A stretch of 64,000 nucleotides of DNA from an uncultured Actinobaculum sp. Its GTDB lineage: Bacteria; Actinomycetota; Actinomycetes; Actinomycetales; Actinomycetaceae. A model generated the notes under the pieces. The model worked only from the letters and a program-made list of their open reading frames with translations. It was not told the DNA's origin and did not search any database. Shown piece by piece: positions 43,733 to 52,490 of the stretch. A program made the translations under genes and the position numbers. Position 1 is the first letter of the stretch, and every line of letters starts with the position of its first letter. Location of the stretch: contig CALIHR010000017.1 in the NCBI GenBank assembly GCA_938020505.1, forward strand, positions 10,653 through 74,652, given 5' to 3'.

Positions 43733-44437
43733 CTACCTCCGGCCGAAGAAGAACCCGGGAACCCTCGCGAGCCATTCGTCCATGAGGCTTGCGTACGCAA
43801 TGGAATCCTCTGATTTGTAGTTGGAAAGGCGAAGAAAAGCTTCCCCTCCCGCGATCTCCATGTGCATCTTCCGCATCCGGGCCATGAGGAACTCCTGCAT
43901 CGGCCCGGTCAACAACGCGTGGGTAGCCTGCTCATCCTCGGACTTGACGTCGAACTCCTTGTTGAACGCCTGCCACTCGGTGTTGATGTCGTTGTTCGCT
44001 AAGCCGAAGAACCCCTCCGGCTTGATGTGCATGCGCGGCAGCGGCCCAGGCAGAGAGTAACGCAAGAACGTGCACCTTTTCTTTTCCTCGTCCTCGCCGT
44101 GCCTTTCAACCCATGTGACTTCGTAATAGAGGGCGGTTCCAGCCGCCGCGGGGATGACGACGACGTCGCGGGCGACGTGCCTCCTCCCGGCGAGCCCGAA
44201 GACGTGGCGAGTGGCCTTCCCCAAGTTCGCGTCCGCCTTGATGTAGCGGAATCCGTGGGATTCGGCCCACTTTTGGCGCCGCATCTGCTGCAGAACTGCA
44301 AGCCACGCTCCCACGAGCATCATTGCGACGACGAAGGCTCCTATCAGGATCTTGACCCCGATCGGGGTGCCGGACGACGACGCGTTGCTGGCGGCGTCGT
44401 TCGCGGCAATGCTCGCAAGCACATTGAAACTCATCAT
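43733..44437 (-). CDS. Membrane-anchored paralogue 3 of 3, unknown function
   Basis: 234 residues; ATGATG start with TTAGGAAA just upstream. One membrane helix (ILIGAFVVAMMLVGAWLAVL), then KWAESHGFRYIKADANLGKAT, GRRHVARDVVVIPAAAGTALYYEV, RYSLPGPLPRMHIKPEGFFGL, NDINTEWQAFNKEFDVKSEDE and PMQEFLMARMR, ending RVPGFFFGRR. Its start abuts the stop of a fourth, truncated copy. Confidence 0.7.
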   Translation of the reverse strand: MMSFNVLASIAANDAASNASSSGTPIGVKILIGAFVVAMMLVGAWLAVLQQMRRQKWAESHGFRYIKADANLGKATRHVFGLAGRRHVARDVVVIPAAAGTALYYEVTWVERHGEDEEKKRCTFLRYSLPGPLPRMHIKPEGFFGLANNDINTEWQAFNKEFDVKSEDEQATHALLTGPMQEFLMARMRKMHMEIAGGEAFLRLSNYKSEDSIAYASLMDEWLARVPGFFFGRR

Positions 44438-44550
44438 TTTCCTAACCTCTGACTGCGGTCCGATGAATCAGCGCGCCGGCGTCCCCTGAAGAAGAACCGC
44501 GGGACCATGGCAAGACATTCGTTCATGAGGCCCGCGTATGCGACCGCCGG
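44434..44550 (-). pseudogene. C-terminal fragment of a fourth paralogue
   Basis: The minus strand reads AVAYAGLMNECLAMVPRFFFRGRR and then SDRSQRLGK before TGA, matching IAYASLMDEWLARVPGFFFGRR of paralogue 3. Nothing upstream matches, so only the last ~37 codons remain. Confidence 0.7.
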
Positions 44551-44718
44551 CTGACAGTCGCAAGTGTATGTGGACCGCAGTGCAAAATTCAGCCCGCTTG
44601 GCGTGGACCCTTCCCCACGGGCGAGGTCCGACGTCGGCCCGCCGCGGCGTCGCACTCGGCGCGAAATCGAGGCCGCAGCTCAGTCCAGGGCCTAGGTGCG
44701 CGGCTCAACCAGGCCGCA

Positions 44719-44798
44719 AGGGCGCAAGCCCAGGCGACAGGGCGCAAGCCCAGGCGACAGGGCGCAAGGGCGCAAGCCCAGGCGACAGGGCGCAACCA
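44719..44798. repeat. Short tandem repeat, 20-bp unit
   Basis: Three full copies of AGGGCGCAAGCCCAGGCGAC with one partial copy inserted and a partial at the end. It lies just beyond the 3' end of the GNAT gene and is non-coding. The wider interval 44551-44821 has no gene. Confidence 0.85.
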
Positions 44799-44821
44799 CA
44801 GCCTAAGCCAGGGCCGCAGGG

Positions 44822-45718
44822 TCACAGCTCGACGATGCCGGCCAATGTGGGCAGCTCCAGCACGACGTGCCGCGCCGTCACTCGAAATCCGACGGATTCG
44901 TAGATGTCGATTGCGCCGGTGTTCGGGGCTATGACCGTGACGTTGAGGTAGTGGACGCCCTCGCGTTTGAGCCCCTCGGCCATTGCGAGCAATGCTGCCT
45001 TCGAGTGGCCGTGCCCGCGATATCCCTCGTAAACGTGAAGGTCCCAGATGCGGGCGTCCTTGCCGTCAATTTCCACCCACATTCCGCCTATCGTCGTCGA
45101 ATCGACGCAGATCGCCATGAGGGCGTGCCCGGGAGTCGCCACGCCGTCGGAAAGCCGCTCCCTCGCCTTCATCAAAACGTCCCACGAGCCGCGCATCGGG
45201 CACGAGCCGGACGCCAACGCGAGATGGCGGCCCGCCGAGCGCATGGTTCGCTCCAGGAACGTGTCAAGCTCGGCCGCCGTCATCGAACGGACGTGGATGT
45301 CGTCGTACGTGCTGGTCAGGTGGACGTCGGAGATGGGCACGGCAAGCCTCTCCGATATTTCGCGCGAGGGAAGCTCGGCGAGGCCGCGCTCCCCCGGGAA
45401 GACCTTCATCCCCACCGGCCTGTCGTCACACGCCGCAAAGATCTTGCGCACCCACGGGGAGGGGTCGCTGGTTATGCGCGAGGCCACAACCTCCGGCTCG
45501 TCGCCCGGGCGCAGCCACATCCATTCGCCCGTCTCCGAAGTGAAAATGCGGGAATCGCGCGGCACCCCGACGCGAAACATCGCCGCCTTCCTCGTTTTGT
45601 ACTCGACGAGACGCCCTTCGCGCAACGCGCCGCTCGCCACACGCACCCGAGCCATGTGCTCGATTGCGCGCGGCAACCACAACCCCACGTCGGCGGGGGC
45701 AATCTCGGCGATGCGCAT
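44822..45718 (-). CDS. GNAT-family N-acetyltransferase
   Basis: 298 residues from the ATG (MRIAEIAPADVG). This start is preferred because TAGAAT ends 7 nt upstream; an open frame extends to 45814. The C-terminal ~130 residues form a GNAT domain: MAICVDSTTIGGMWVEIDG, LHVYEGYRGHGHSKAALLAMAEG (acetyl-CoA-binding loop, variant R-G-H-G-H) and NTGAIDIYESVGFRVTARHVVLEL. The N-terminal 150 residues may be a second, degenerate GNAT fold with EWMWLRPGDEP. The substrate is unknown. Confidence 0.8.
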   Translation of the reverse strand: MRIAEIAPADVGLWLPRAIEHMARVRVASGALREGRLVEYKTRKAAMFRVGVPRDSRIFTSETGEWMWLRPGDEPEVVASRITSDPSPWVRKIFAACDDRPVGMKVFPGERGLAELPSREISERLAVPISDVHLTSTYDDIHVRSMTAAELDTFLERTMRSAGRHLALASGSCPMRGSWDVLMKARERLSDGVATPGHALMAICVDSTTIGGMWVEIDGKDARIWDLHVYEGYRGHGHSKAALLAMAEGLKREGVHYLNVTVIAPNTGAIDIYESVGFRVTARHVVLELPTLAGIVEL

Positions 45719-45725
45719 ACCGCCA

Positions 45726-45731
45726 ATTCTA
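45726..45731 (-). promoter_or_regulatory. -10 box TAGAAT of the GNAT gene
   Basis: Seven nucleotides upstream of the ATG at 45718; it decides that start. Confidence 0.4.
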
Positions 45732-45832
45732 TTGCCACTAGGACGTGGGACCCATATCTCCATCGATTGTGGGAGCATGTGCGAATGGAGCGGGTGAGAC
45801 TCATCTTCTCCCAACGCCCGCCGTCCGCGCGG

Positions 45833-46612
45833 TCATTCCGGCACGAGCCGCCCCTCTTTCATGACGACGACACGGTCGGCGACCCGCCGGGCCTCCTCGT
45901 GGTCGTGCGTCACGTACAAGGCGCCGATTCCCGTCGAACTGCCCGTTCCGGCCGAGGCGCCCGCCCCCGTCAACGCGTCCGTTTGCGTCAAGGCCCCAGT
46001 TCCCGTCAGGATCCTGCGCAACTCCAGCGAGAGAGCCTCGCGAAGGTCGCGGTCCAAGGCCGAAAGGGGCTCGTCCAGAAGCATGAGCGCCGGCGATCGC
46101 GCAAGGGACCTCGCCAGAGCGACCCGCTGCGCCTGGCCTCCCGAAAGCGTTGTGACCTCGCGCTTTTCATACCCCGGAAGCCCGACCAGTTCGAGGAGCT
46201 CGGCAACCTTTTGGCGTCTGGCGCGCCTGCGTTCCCGGACGGCGCAAAGGCCCTCGATTCGCCGGCAGCGCTCGCGCTTCTCGATTCCATAGGCGACGTT
46301 TCCGGCCACGTTCCTGTGCGGGAAGAGCAAGCCGTCCTGAAAGACCATTCCGCAGTCCCGCCTGTGCGGAGGCAGCCGCGAGACGTCGACCCCTCGGATG
46401 CGCACCGCGCCGCGAGCGGACTCCAGCCCCGCGATTCCGCGCAAAAGGCTGGATTTTCCCGAGCCTGACGCGCCGAGCAAGGCGACGATCTCGCCCTCGG
46501 CCACGGTCAGGTCTACGCCGTCGACGGCGACGTGTCCATCGGGATAGACCACGCTGAAATCGGCGACCCGCAGAAGCGGCGCATTGAGAAGCGGCGCGTT
46601 GACTTCGCTCAC
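45833..46612 (-). CDS. thiQ: Thiamine-type ABC transporter ATP-binding protein
   Basis: 259 residues. GTG start overlapping the permease stop (GTGA), with GAGGAA 6 nt upstream; the open frame extending to 48232 is antisense-like noise over the permease gene. Walker A GASGSGKSS, Q-loop FQDGLLFPHR, signature LSGGQAQRVALARSLA, Walker B LMLLDEPLSALD, and H-loop VTHDHEEA. A Thr/Gly/Ala-rich insertion (LTGAGASAGTGSSTG) before the H-loop is unusual. It energises thiamine uptake with the two upstream proteins. Confidence 0.88.
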   Translation of the reverse strand: MSEVNAPLLNAPLLRVADFSVVYPDGHVAVDGVDLTVAEGEIVALLGASGSGKSSLLRGIAGLESARGAVRIRGVDVSRLPPHRRDCGMVFQDGLLFPHRNVAGNVAYGIEKRERCRRIEGLCAVRERRRARRQKVAELLELVGLPGYEKREVTTLSGGQAQRVALARSLARSPALMLLDEPLSALDRDLREALSLELRRILTGTGALTQTDALTGAGASAGTGSSTGIGALYVTHDHEEARRVADRVVVMKEGRLVPE

Positions 46613-48270
46613 TTCGATTCCTCGATCCTTGCCATTGCCTTCGTTTCCTCGATTCTGGGTTCCGCCGATCCCTTCTCCGTCGACGCCGTCTTTGCCGCCT
46701 TTTCGGCTGCGGCCGTCCGCGCCTCGGGCCCTCTCGGCAGCTCGCAGAGGAACATGACGAGCGCTGTCAGAAGCCCCAGAATCACGCTCGCCGCGAGCGC
46801 CATTCCGTAGTTGCCGGCGCCCGGCCGATTGAGCAGACGCGAGATGAGAACGGGAAGGGTGTCGTTCTCGCCGCTGACCAGGAAGCTCGAGGCGCCGAAC
46901 TCGCCCAGGCTGATCGCGAGGGCGAAGCCCGCGGCGAGCGTCAGGCCCTTGGCGCCGAGGGGGAAATCGACGGTCCGCAGAATCCGCGCGGGGCCCGCGC
47001 CGAGCATCGCGGCGGCTTCGCGCAGGCGCGGATCGATCGCACGCAGCACCGGGAGCAGGGCGCGCAGGGCCATCGGCACGGCCACAATCGCCTGAGCGAA
47101 GGGCACGGCCTCGCTTCCCAGTTCCAACGGCGGGCCTCGAAGCGCAATGAGAAAGCCGAAACCGACCGTCACAGACGAGACTCCCAACGGCGCCATGGCG
47201 AAAGCCTCCGCGAGGGACTGGCCGATGCGCGCCCGCCTGGTTCTGGCGGGCCGCGAGAGCGCGAAGGCCAACGGGACGCCGACGGCCAAGGCGACGAGCG
47301 TCGCGTATGCGGCAGCGCGCAACGAGTTGCCAAGTGCCTCGATCACGGTCACGCCGCCGGTGAAGCCCGAGCCGGAAGTCGCCAGCTGCCGGTAGTTCTC
47401 GAGGCTCCAGGCATCCGCGTGAACGAGCGAACGGGCGATGAGCGAGGCCATGGGGGCGAGAATCAGCGCCAGAATGACGACGGCTGTGAACGCGACGGCG
47501 GGCGCGTCCGCCAGGCGCAGCCTTCTCTTGCGGCGCGCCATGCGCAGGGCCGCAGAGCGGGAGAACCGCGAGGAGACGATGAGGGCGAGCGCCACGATGA
47601 CGAATTGCACGAGCGAGAGGCCGGCGGCGACGTCGAAGTTGAGCCTGTTCGTGCGCGCCCATATCTCCGACTCCAAAGTGGACACCCCGCCCAGAGTCAT
47701 CACTATGCCGTAGGCGGTGGAGCAGAAGAGGAAAACGAGGCTCGCCGCGCCCGCGATCGCGGGCGCGATGGCGGGCAGCGTCACCGTGCGGAAGACTCGG
47801 ACGGGCCCGGCGCCGAGCATCCGCGCGGCGTCCGCCGAGCGCGGATCGAGGCCCGCCCACATCGTGCCGACCGTTCGCACGACCACGGAAAAGTTGAAGA
47901 ACGCCATCGCGGCGACCACGGCCGTTTCGGTCCCGTCGAGCTCCAGGAAGGAGTATGCGCCGTCCTTGCCGAGCAGGGAGCGGAAAGCCACGCCGACGAC
48001 GACGGTTGGAAGGACGAAAGGCACGCTCGCCACAGCGCGCAGGGCACGCTGCCCGGGGAAACGGCACACATAAAGGGCGTAGGCCCCGGGGATTCCGAGG
48101 ATCACGGAGCCGAGCGTTCCGGCGGCGGCCATCCGCAGCGTCGTCGCAACGAGATCCCACGTGCGTGGCGAACCGAGCGTTTCGAGGGCGCGAGGCGCGA
48201 CGCCTCGGGCCAGCATCGCCCCTACCGGCCACGCGAAGAAGACAGCCAGGAGCGCCATTGGGACTCCCAC
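46609..48270 (-). CDS. thiP: Thiamine-type ABC transporter fused permease
   Basis: 553 residues, about 12 membrane helices as two homologous permease halves. Each half has an EAA loop: SADAARMLGAGPVRVFRTVTLP and REAAAMLGAGPARILRTVDFP. This internal duplication is typical of ThiP and ferric-type permeases; the riboswitch upstream points to thiamine. The GTG start (MGVPMALLAVFF) lacks a clear ribosome site. The C-terminus is an extended Glu/Ala/Lys-rich tail. Confidence 0.85.
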   Translation of the reverse strand: MGVPMALLAVFFAWPVGAMLARGVAPRALETLGSPRTWDLVATTLRMAAAGTLGSVILGIPGAYALYVCRFPGQRALRAVASVPFVLPTVVVGVAFRSLLGKDGAYSFLELDGTETAVVAAMAFFNFSVVVRTVGTMWAGLDPRSADAARMLGAGPVRVFRTVTLPAIAPAIAGAASLVFLFCSTAYGIVMTLGGVSTLESEIWARTNRLNFDVAAGLSLVQFVIVALALIVSSRFSRSAALRMARRKRRLRLADAPAVAFTAVVILALILAPMASLIARSLVHADAWSLENYRQLATSGSGFTGGVTVIEALGNSLRAAAYATLVALAVGVPLAFALSRPARTRRARIGQSLAEAFAMAPLGVSSVTVGFGFLIALRGPPLELGSEAVPFAQAIVAVPMALRALLPVLRAIDPRLREAAAMLGAGPARILRTVDFPLGAKGLTLAAGFALAISLGEFGASSFLVSGENDTLPVLISRLLNRPGAGNYGMALAASVILGLLTALVMFLCELPRGPEARTAAAEKAAKTASTEKGSAEPRIEETKAMARIEESK

Positions 48271-48384
48271 GGCTGCCGCTGCGGCGACCGCCGGGCCCGG
48301 GCCGCGCGTCCCCGCACCCCGGGCCGCGGCGGCTCCCGCCCTCAGAATGGCAGCGCCCTTCCGCTATTCGTCATTTGCCGACCG

Positions 48385-49407
48385 TCATTTCGCGATCGCC
48401 GCCCAGTCTTCGAGCCATTTGTCGCGGTTTGCCGCAACCTTGCCCGGATCGGGCACGATCGGGCGCTCTGCCAGCTTGGCCTTGGCGGCCCAATCGGCGG
48501 GCAGCTGCACGCTGGAATCCACCGGATACATGTACATCGACGTCGGAATCGCGCTTTGAACCTTCTTCGAAACCATGAAATCGACGAAGGCCTTCGCACC
48601 CTTCTCGTTGTCGGTTCCCTTGACCACTCCGGCGTACTCGATCTGGCGCACGCACGTCGACTCGATCACGCCGGTGTCCTTCGCGAACGCCGGCGACGAG
48701 GCGTAGGACAGAACGAGCGGATACTTGCCTTTGCCCTCTCCGGCCGAAAAATCGACGTTGTAGGCGTTCGTCCAGTCGGAAGCGACGTGGACGCCGCCCG
48801 CGACCATCCGGCTCAGATACCCCTTCGCATCCTCGCCCTTCACAGTTCTCACGCCCGCGAGGTAGGCGAAACCGGTGGTCGACGCGTTCGGATCGATGAT
48901 CGAGAGAAGCCTGGAATACTCGGGCTTTGCAAGATCGTCCACGCTCGTCGGCTCTTTGACGCCTTTCTCTTTGAACCATTTGTGGTCCACGTTGACGCAC
49001 ACGTCGCCGCGGTCGACGGGCGTCAGCCCTTTGATCCCCTTGATCTCATACTCCTTGGCCGATTGCGGCAGAGCCGGCGAGGCGTAGTCGACGAACATGC
49101 CCTCGCCGGCCGGAACGGCGGCCGTGTAGCTGTCGATCCCGTAAACGGCGTCGTACTTCGGCGATTTCTTCGTGAGAACCAGCTGGTTGGCGACGCCGGC
49201 GTCGCCCGCGGGCGCCGTGACGAGTTTATATCCCGTCTTCGACTCGAATTCTTTGACGAGTTCCTTGGGAAGGTTGAACGAGTCGTGCGTGAGCACGGTG
49301 ACCGTTTTAGAGTCGCCGCCTTTCGAATCGGTCGATTCGCCCGAGCACCCTGCCATCGCGAGCGCCGCGATGAGGCAGGCGACGGAGCGAAGTCTGTTGC
49401 GTGTCAT
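48385..49407 (-). CDS. thiB: Thiamine-binding lipoprotein of ABC transporter
   Basis: 340 residues from the second ATG (MTRNRLRSV), which has GGAGGA 7 nt upstream; the upstream ATG overlaps this site. The signal peptide ends in the lipobox AMAGC. The mature protein begins VTVLTHDSFNLPKELVKEF and carries YGIDSYTAAVP, GDVCVNVDHKWF, LVLSYASSPAF, typical of the ThiB/TbpA branch of solute-binding proteins. It delivers thiamine or its phosphates to ThiP/ThiQ and is controlled by the TPP riboswitch in its leader. Confidence 0.9.
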   Translation of the reverse strand: MTRNRLRSVACLIAALAMAGCSGESTDSKGGDSKTVTVLTHDSFNLPKELVKEFESKTGYKLVTAPAGDAGVANQLVLTKKSPKYDAVYGIDSYTAAVPAGEGMFVDYASPALPQSAKEYEIKGIKGLTPVDRGDVCVNVDHKWFKEKGVKEPTSVDDLAKPEYSRLLSIIDPNASTTGFAYLAGVRTVKGEDAKGYLSRMVAGGVHVASDWTNAYNVDFSAGEGKGKYPLVLSYASSPAFAKDTGVIESTCVRQIEYAGVVKGTDNEKGAKAFVDFMVSKKVQSAIPTSMYMYPVDSSVQLPADWAAKAKLAERPIVPDPGKVAANRDKWLEDWAAIAK

Positions 49408-49412
49408 TGCTT

Positions 49413-49428
49413 CCTCCATTTCAGGAGG
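49413..49428 (-). promoter_or_regulatory. Hairpin pairing CCTCC with the thiB ribosome binding site
   Basis: CCTCC (49424-49428) can pair with the GGAGG (49413-49417) that precedes the thiB ATG, across a 6-nt loop. A GC hairpin CCCGCC/GGCGGG lies at 49430-49447. Together they could be the expression platform of the riboswitch, acting on translation. Confidence 0.55.
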
Positions 49429-49451
49429 GCCCGCCGCCTTCGGCGGGGAGA

Positions 49452-49535
49452 GCTCGACTTCCTTCGCCGGTGCTAACCGGATCAGGTTCGAGGGTCTGCT
49501 TTCGCACTCTCAGCGCCCTTGTGGCGCTCCCCTGT
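49452..49535 (-). promoter_or_regulatory. TPP riboswitch (THI box)
   Basis: On the minus strand: ACAGGGGAGC at the 5' side, CTGAGAGTGCG (pyrimidine-sensor core), GACCCTCGAACCTGAT, CCGGTTAGCACCGGCG and GAAGGAAGTC. These are the conserved THI-box blocks in order. It lies 45 nt upstream of thiB and should repress the transporter when thiamine pyrophosphate is abundant. Confidence 0.95.
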
Positions 49536-49743
49536 CGCGCAATCAATGCTACCGCGTCCCGGACGATCAAAAGCCATCCGGGCGCACAGCCCAACCTTGA
49601 TCACATGGCCTTGTTTCGACCTCAAGGGCACGGCTCGGGCTTCGAGGCGCCTCGCCGCCGGACGGCTTCCAAGCAGCGCCGCGCTTGCAAACAGCGAAGA
49701 ACGACGTCACAGCGCCTACGAGCCAAGTCGCTCCGCAGCAAAG

Positions 49744-50037
49744 TCACTTCGAGGAAGAAGAGCCTTTCTTCACGCCCTCCGCAGCGCCCTTGCCGGCCGC
49801 GCCGCCCAACCCGTACCAGCGCGCAGCCCGGCGCATGACGAGCTCGTTGACGACCGCGCCCACGGCGGCCGAGACCACCGAAAAGACCAGGGCAGTGCGC
49901 AAAGGCTCGGAGAAGTCGTCCTCTTCCGGGCGCGCACGCCCGGAGACCGACTTCCACACGACGTCGACGGCCTTGTTCGCAATAATTCCGGAAACGATGC
50001 CCGCGCCCGCGCTAACGAGCTTCCAACCGATGTCCAT
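49744..50037 (-). CDS. DUF4235 membrane protein
   Basis: 97 residues; ATG with AAGGGAG upstream. IGWKLVSAGAGIVSGIIANKAVDVVWKSV, then LVFSVVSAAVGAVVNELVMRR are two short hydrophobic helices with the DUF4235 pattern, common in actinobacteria. Function unknown. It may be cotranscribed with dcd, whose stop lies 63 bp upstream of the DUF4235 start region on the same strand. Confidence 0.8.
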   Translation of the reverse strand: MDIGWKLVSAGAGIVSGIIANKAVDVVWKSVSGRARPEEDDFSEPLRTALVFSVVSAAVGAVVNELVMRRAARWYGLGGAAGKGAAEGVKKGSSSSK

Positions 50038-50100
50038 AAGGGACTCCCTTCTTGTCGCTGGTCATATTATCGCGTGAATGGGGACGCCGCGCGACGCCGA

Positions 50101-50694
50101 TCATTCGACGGGCGCCTCGCCGACGTCGATCCTGTGGAAGTTGAGATGGGAGCGCGAAGCCGTGGGCCCGCGCTGACCCTGATACCTCGACCCGCTGGCC
50201 CCCGAGCCGTAGGGCTTCTCAGCCGCCGAGGACAGCTGGAAGAAGCACAGCTGCCCCACTTTCATGCCCGGGTAGAGGACGATCGGCAGCGTCGCCGTGT
50301 TCGACAGCTCGAGGGTCACGTGGCCCGAAAACCCCGGGTCGATGAATCCGGCGGTCGAGTGGGTGAGCAGCCCCAGCCGCCCCAGGCTCGACTTGCCTTC
50401 GAGGCGTGCGGCGACGTCGTCGGCGAGCGTCACCTTTTCGTAGGTCGAACCGAGGACGAACTCGCCCGGGTGCAAAATCAGGGACCCCTCGGCGGAGACG
50501 TCGACAAGGCGCGTGAGCTCCGGCTGGTCGGCCGCCGGATCGATGACCGGATACTTGTGGTTGTTGAAGAGCCTGAAGAAACGGTCGAGGTGGACGTCGA
50601 CGCTCGACGGCTGGATCATCTGCGGGTCCCACGGTTCCAAGCGGACCCGGCCGGAATCGACGCAGGAGCGAATGTCGCGGTCGGAGAGAAGCAC
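50101..50694 (-). CDS. dcd: dCTP deaminase
   Basis: 197 residues, usual length. GTG start with a TACCCT box 6 nt upstream (leaderless). Motifs: MIQPSSVDVHLDRFFRLF, HPGEFVLGSTYEKV, RLEGKSSLGRLGLLTHSTAGFIDPGFSGHVTLEL (substrate and Mg site, catalytic Glu within the following strand) and PGMKVGQLCFFQL. It supplies dUMP precursors; in actinobacteria the enzyme is often the bifunctional dUMP-forming type, which cannot be decided by eye here. Confidence 0.95.
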   Translation of the reverse strand: MLLSDRDIRSCVDSGRVRLEPWDPQMIQPSSVDVHLDRFFRLFNNHKYPVIDPAADQPELTRLVDVSAEGSLILHPGEFVLGSTYEKVTLADDVAARLEGKSSLGRLGLLTHSTAGFIDPGFSGHVTLELSNTATLPIVLYPGMKVGQLCFFQLSSAAEKPYGSGASGSRYQGQRGPTASRSHLNFHRIDVGEAPVE

Positions 50695-50700
50695 GGTTCA

Positions 50701-50706
50701 AGGGTA
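50701..50706 (-). promoter_or_regulatory. -10 box TACCCT of dcd
   Basis: Six nucleotides before the GTG start at 50694. Confidence 0.4.
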
Positions 50707-50834
50707 TCTAAAGAGCCGGCGCGCCAAAGCCTCGCCGCTCCGCGGGTTCCGGTTCGGTATAGGCGCCGCCGCGGAAAGCGAGCCTCGGGTGGCGCGGCCT
50801 CCCGCTCCATCTGATACAATCTCATTCGCGTCAT

Positions 50835-50908
50835 GCGGGCGTAGTTCATCGGTAGAATGGAAGCTTCCCAAGCTTCAGAGGCGGGTTCGACTCCCGTCGC
50901 CCGCTCCA
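50835..50908 (+). tRNA. tRNA-Gly (anticodon CCC)
   Basis: GCGGGCG pairs with CGCCCGC, the anticodon loop is TTCCCAA, the T arm is GGGTTCGACTCCC, and CCA is encoded at 50906-50908 after discriminator T. Confidence 0.95.
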
Positions 50909-51032
50909 TTTTCTGCATTTGCCCGCCCGGATTCGAGCCGGGTTGCGGCTGGTGCCGCGCGGGCCTGACGCGCCCGGCTCCATCCGCTGCGCGGCGTTTG
51001 CCGGTTCCATCCGCCGACGAGAGCGAGCGTTC

Positions 51033-51551
51033 ATGCCTTCGTACGCGTCTTCCGCCGAACTCACAGCCGAGATTCGCAAGCGAGCCAAACTGTTCGCCGC
51101 GGAGTTCGAAGGCATTCCCGAAGGCTCTTGGGACGATGTGCCGGAAGGCGCGGACCGATCGCCGCGCCAGATGATCGCCTATCAGCTCGGGTGGATGGAT
51201 CTGCTGTTGGGATGGGAACGCGACGAGCAGGCGGGCCTCGACGTCGTCACTCCCGCGCCGGGATTCAAGTGGAATCGGCTCGGAGGCCTCTGCGAGGGCT
51301 TTTACGCCGCATGGGCCGAAGCTTCGCCGAAAGGGCTGACCGCCGCATTCGACGAGCGAGTCGACGCCGTATGCGACTGGGCGGGCTCGCTTTCCGAAAG
51401 CGACCTGTTCGGCGAGCAGCGGCGGGCGTGGGCGTCCTCCACGCCCGCCGCGTGGCCGGTGTGGAAGTGGATTCACATCAACACCGTCGCCCCCTTTACA
51501 ACGTTTCGCGCCAAGGTCAGAAAATGGAAGAGGGCCGCCGGCGTCGGCTGA
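51033..51551 (+). CDS. ClbS/DfsB-family four-helix protein
   Basis: 172 residues from the ATG (MPSYASSAEL); the frame back to 50919 overlaps the tRNA region and is not coding. Features: AEIRKRAKLFAAEFEGIPE, SPRQMIAYQLGWMDLLLGWERDE, FKWNRLGGLCEGFYAAWAE, WPVWKWIHINTVAPFTTFRAKVRKW. These fit the ClbS/DfsB (DUF1706) family of DinB-like bundles; ClbS itself confers self-resistance to colibactin, but the role of this protein is unknown. Convergent with the next gene. Confidence 0.75.
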   Translation: MPSYASSAELTAEIRKRAKLFAAEFEGIPEGSWDDVPEGADRSPRQMIAYQLGWMDLLLGWERDEQAGLDVVTPAPGFKWNRLGGLCEGFYAAWAEASPKGLTAAFDERVDAVCDWAGSLSESDLFGEQRRAWASSTPAAWPVWKWIHINTVAPFTTFRAKVRKWKRAAGVG

Positions 51552-51572
51552 CGGCACAGACGGCGCGCGCCC

Positions 51573-52460
51573 TCACCAGGGAAAACCGCCGGGGTCGATC
51601 TCCGGGTTCTTCACGACGTCGGCGGAGAGCCTGCGCGTCGCGACGTCGCAAACGGATCCGGAGCGATTGCGCTTGACGGCGACCTCCACAGCCTCGCCGT
51701 CCTTGGTCAGACGCCACCAGTCGAGCCCCACCTCCATGAGCCGAGCGCCCATGAGGCGCGCGAAACCGTCAAGAGACCACGCGGGGTCCGCGACGCTCCG
51801 CAGCATCTGAGGCACCCTGTCCATGGCTTCGAGGAAGTCCACCGACAACGCCTCGCGCGGAATGCCCCATATCGCGATCGTCACCCGATTTCCGAACACA
51901 TTCATCGAAGGCATGTAAAAGCGGTAGTCTGGCCCGAACAGGTCGCTCACGCAGCAGGCCACGTCTTCCGCCAACTTTGAGACGACGCCGAACGGGCCGG
52001 TATCAGACCGGTACTCGACCTCCTCCGTCGCGAATTCGTCAAACCCCTGTTTCTCGCCATATTCCTTCATGGCGAGGGCAATCGGATGGGCCACCGTCTC
52101 CTCGTTGAACCGGGGGCACCAGCCCCACATCAGCGTGGTCGGCAGCGACGCGACCGAAGCGACTATGGCGCCGCGCATCACGAGGACTCCGCGGGATGAC
52201 TCGACTGTCACCCGGTTCGTTTTCCGATCGAGCCCCATCCTGTACTTTTCCCCGTAGTTTTCCTTCAACCATTGGAAGAATCGTTCCTGTGCCATCCACG
52301 TCCACAGGCATGCGTGCTGTGCCACCCAGTTGATCTGACGAAGTCCGTGCTCGTACAACATGCAGTCCAGTGTTTCACAAGACAGCCGCCGTTGTTCGAC
52401 AGGCCGGCCTCCGTCAGCCGCCTTTCGCGCGGGCGAGCTGGACGGCGCGGCGTCGTGCAC
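51573..52460 (-). CDS. DUF6882-like protein
   Basis: 295 residues. GTG start with AGAGAGG 5 nt upstream and a TACGAT box further upstream; an ATG at 52361 is an alternative. No signal peptide. The first half (HACLWTWMAQERFFQWLKE, SVASLPTTLMWGWCPRFNEETV, IALAMKEYGE) resembles DUF6882, in which a short tag strand is followed by a T-x-x-W-G-W motif. The second half is unassigned. Divergent from the Nudix gene. Confidence 0.6.
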   Translation of the reverse strand: MHDAAPSSSPARKAADGGRPVEQRRLSCETLDCMLYEHGLRQINWVAQHACLWTWMAQERFFQWLKENYGEKYRMGLDRKTNRVTVESSRGVLVMRGAIVASVASLPTTLMWGWCPRFNEETVAHPIALAMKEYGEKQGFDEFATEEVEYRSDTGPFGVVSKLAEDVACCVSDLFGPDYRFYMPSMNVFGNRVTIAIWGIPREALSVDFLEAMDRVPQMLRSVADPAWSLDGFARLMGARLMEVGLDWWRLTKDGEAVEVAVKRNRSGSVCDVATRRLSADVVKNPEIDPGGFPW

Positions 52461-52490
52461 GGCGGCCTCTCTTCTGACATCGTAAGCGGG

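Noticed and set aside
45833..48232. A 799-residue ATP-binding protein
   Set aside because: Residues before the GTG at 46612 are antisense-like arginine-rich sequence in another frame over the permease gene.
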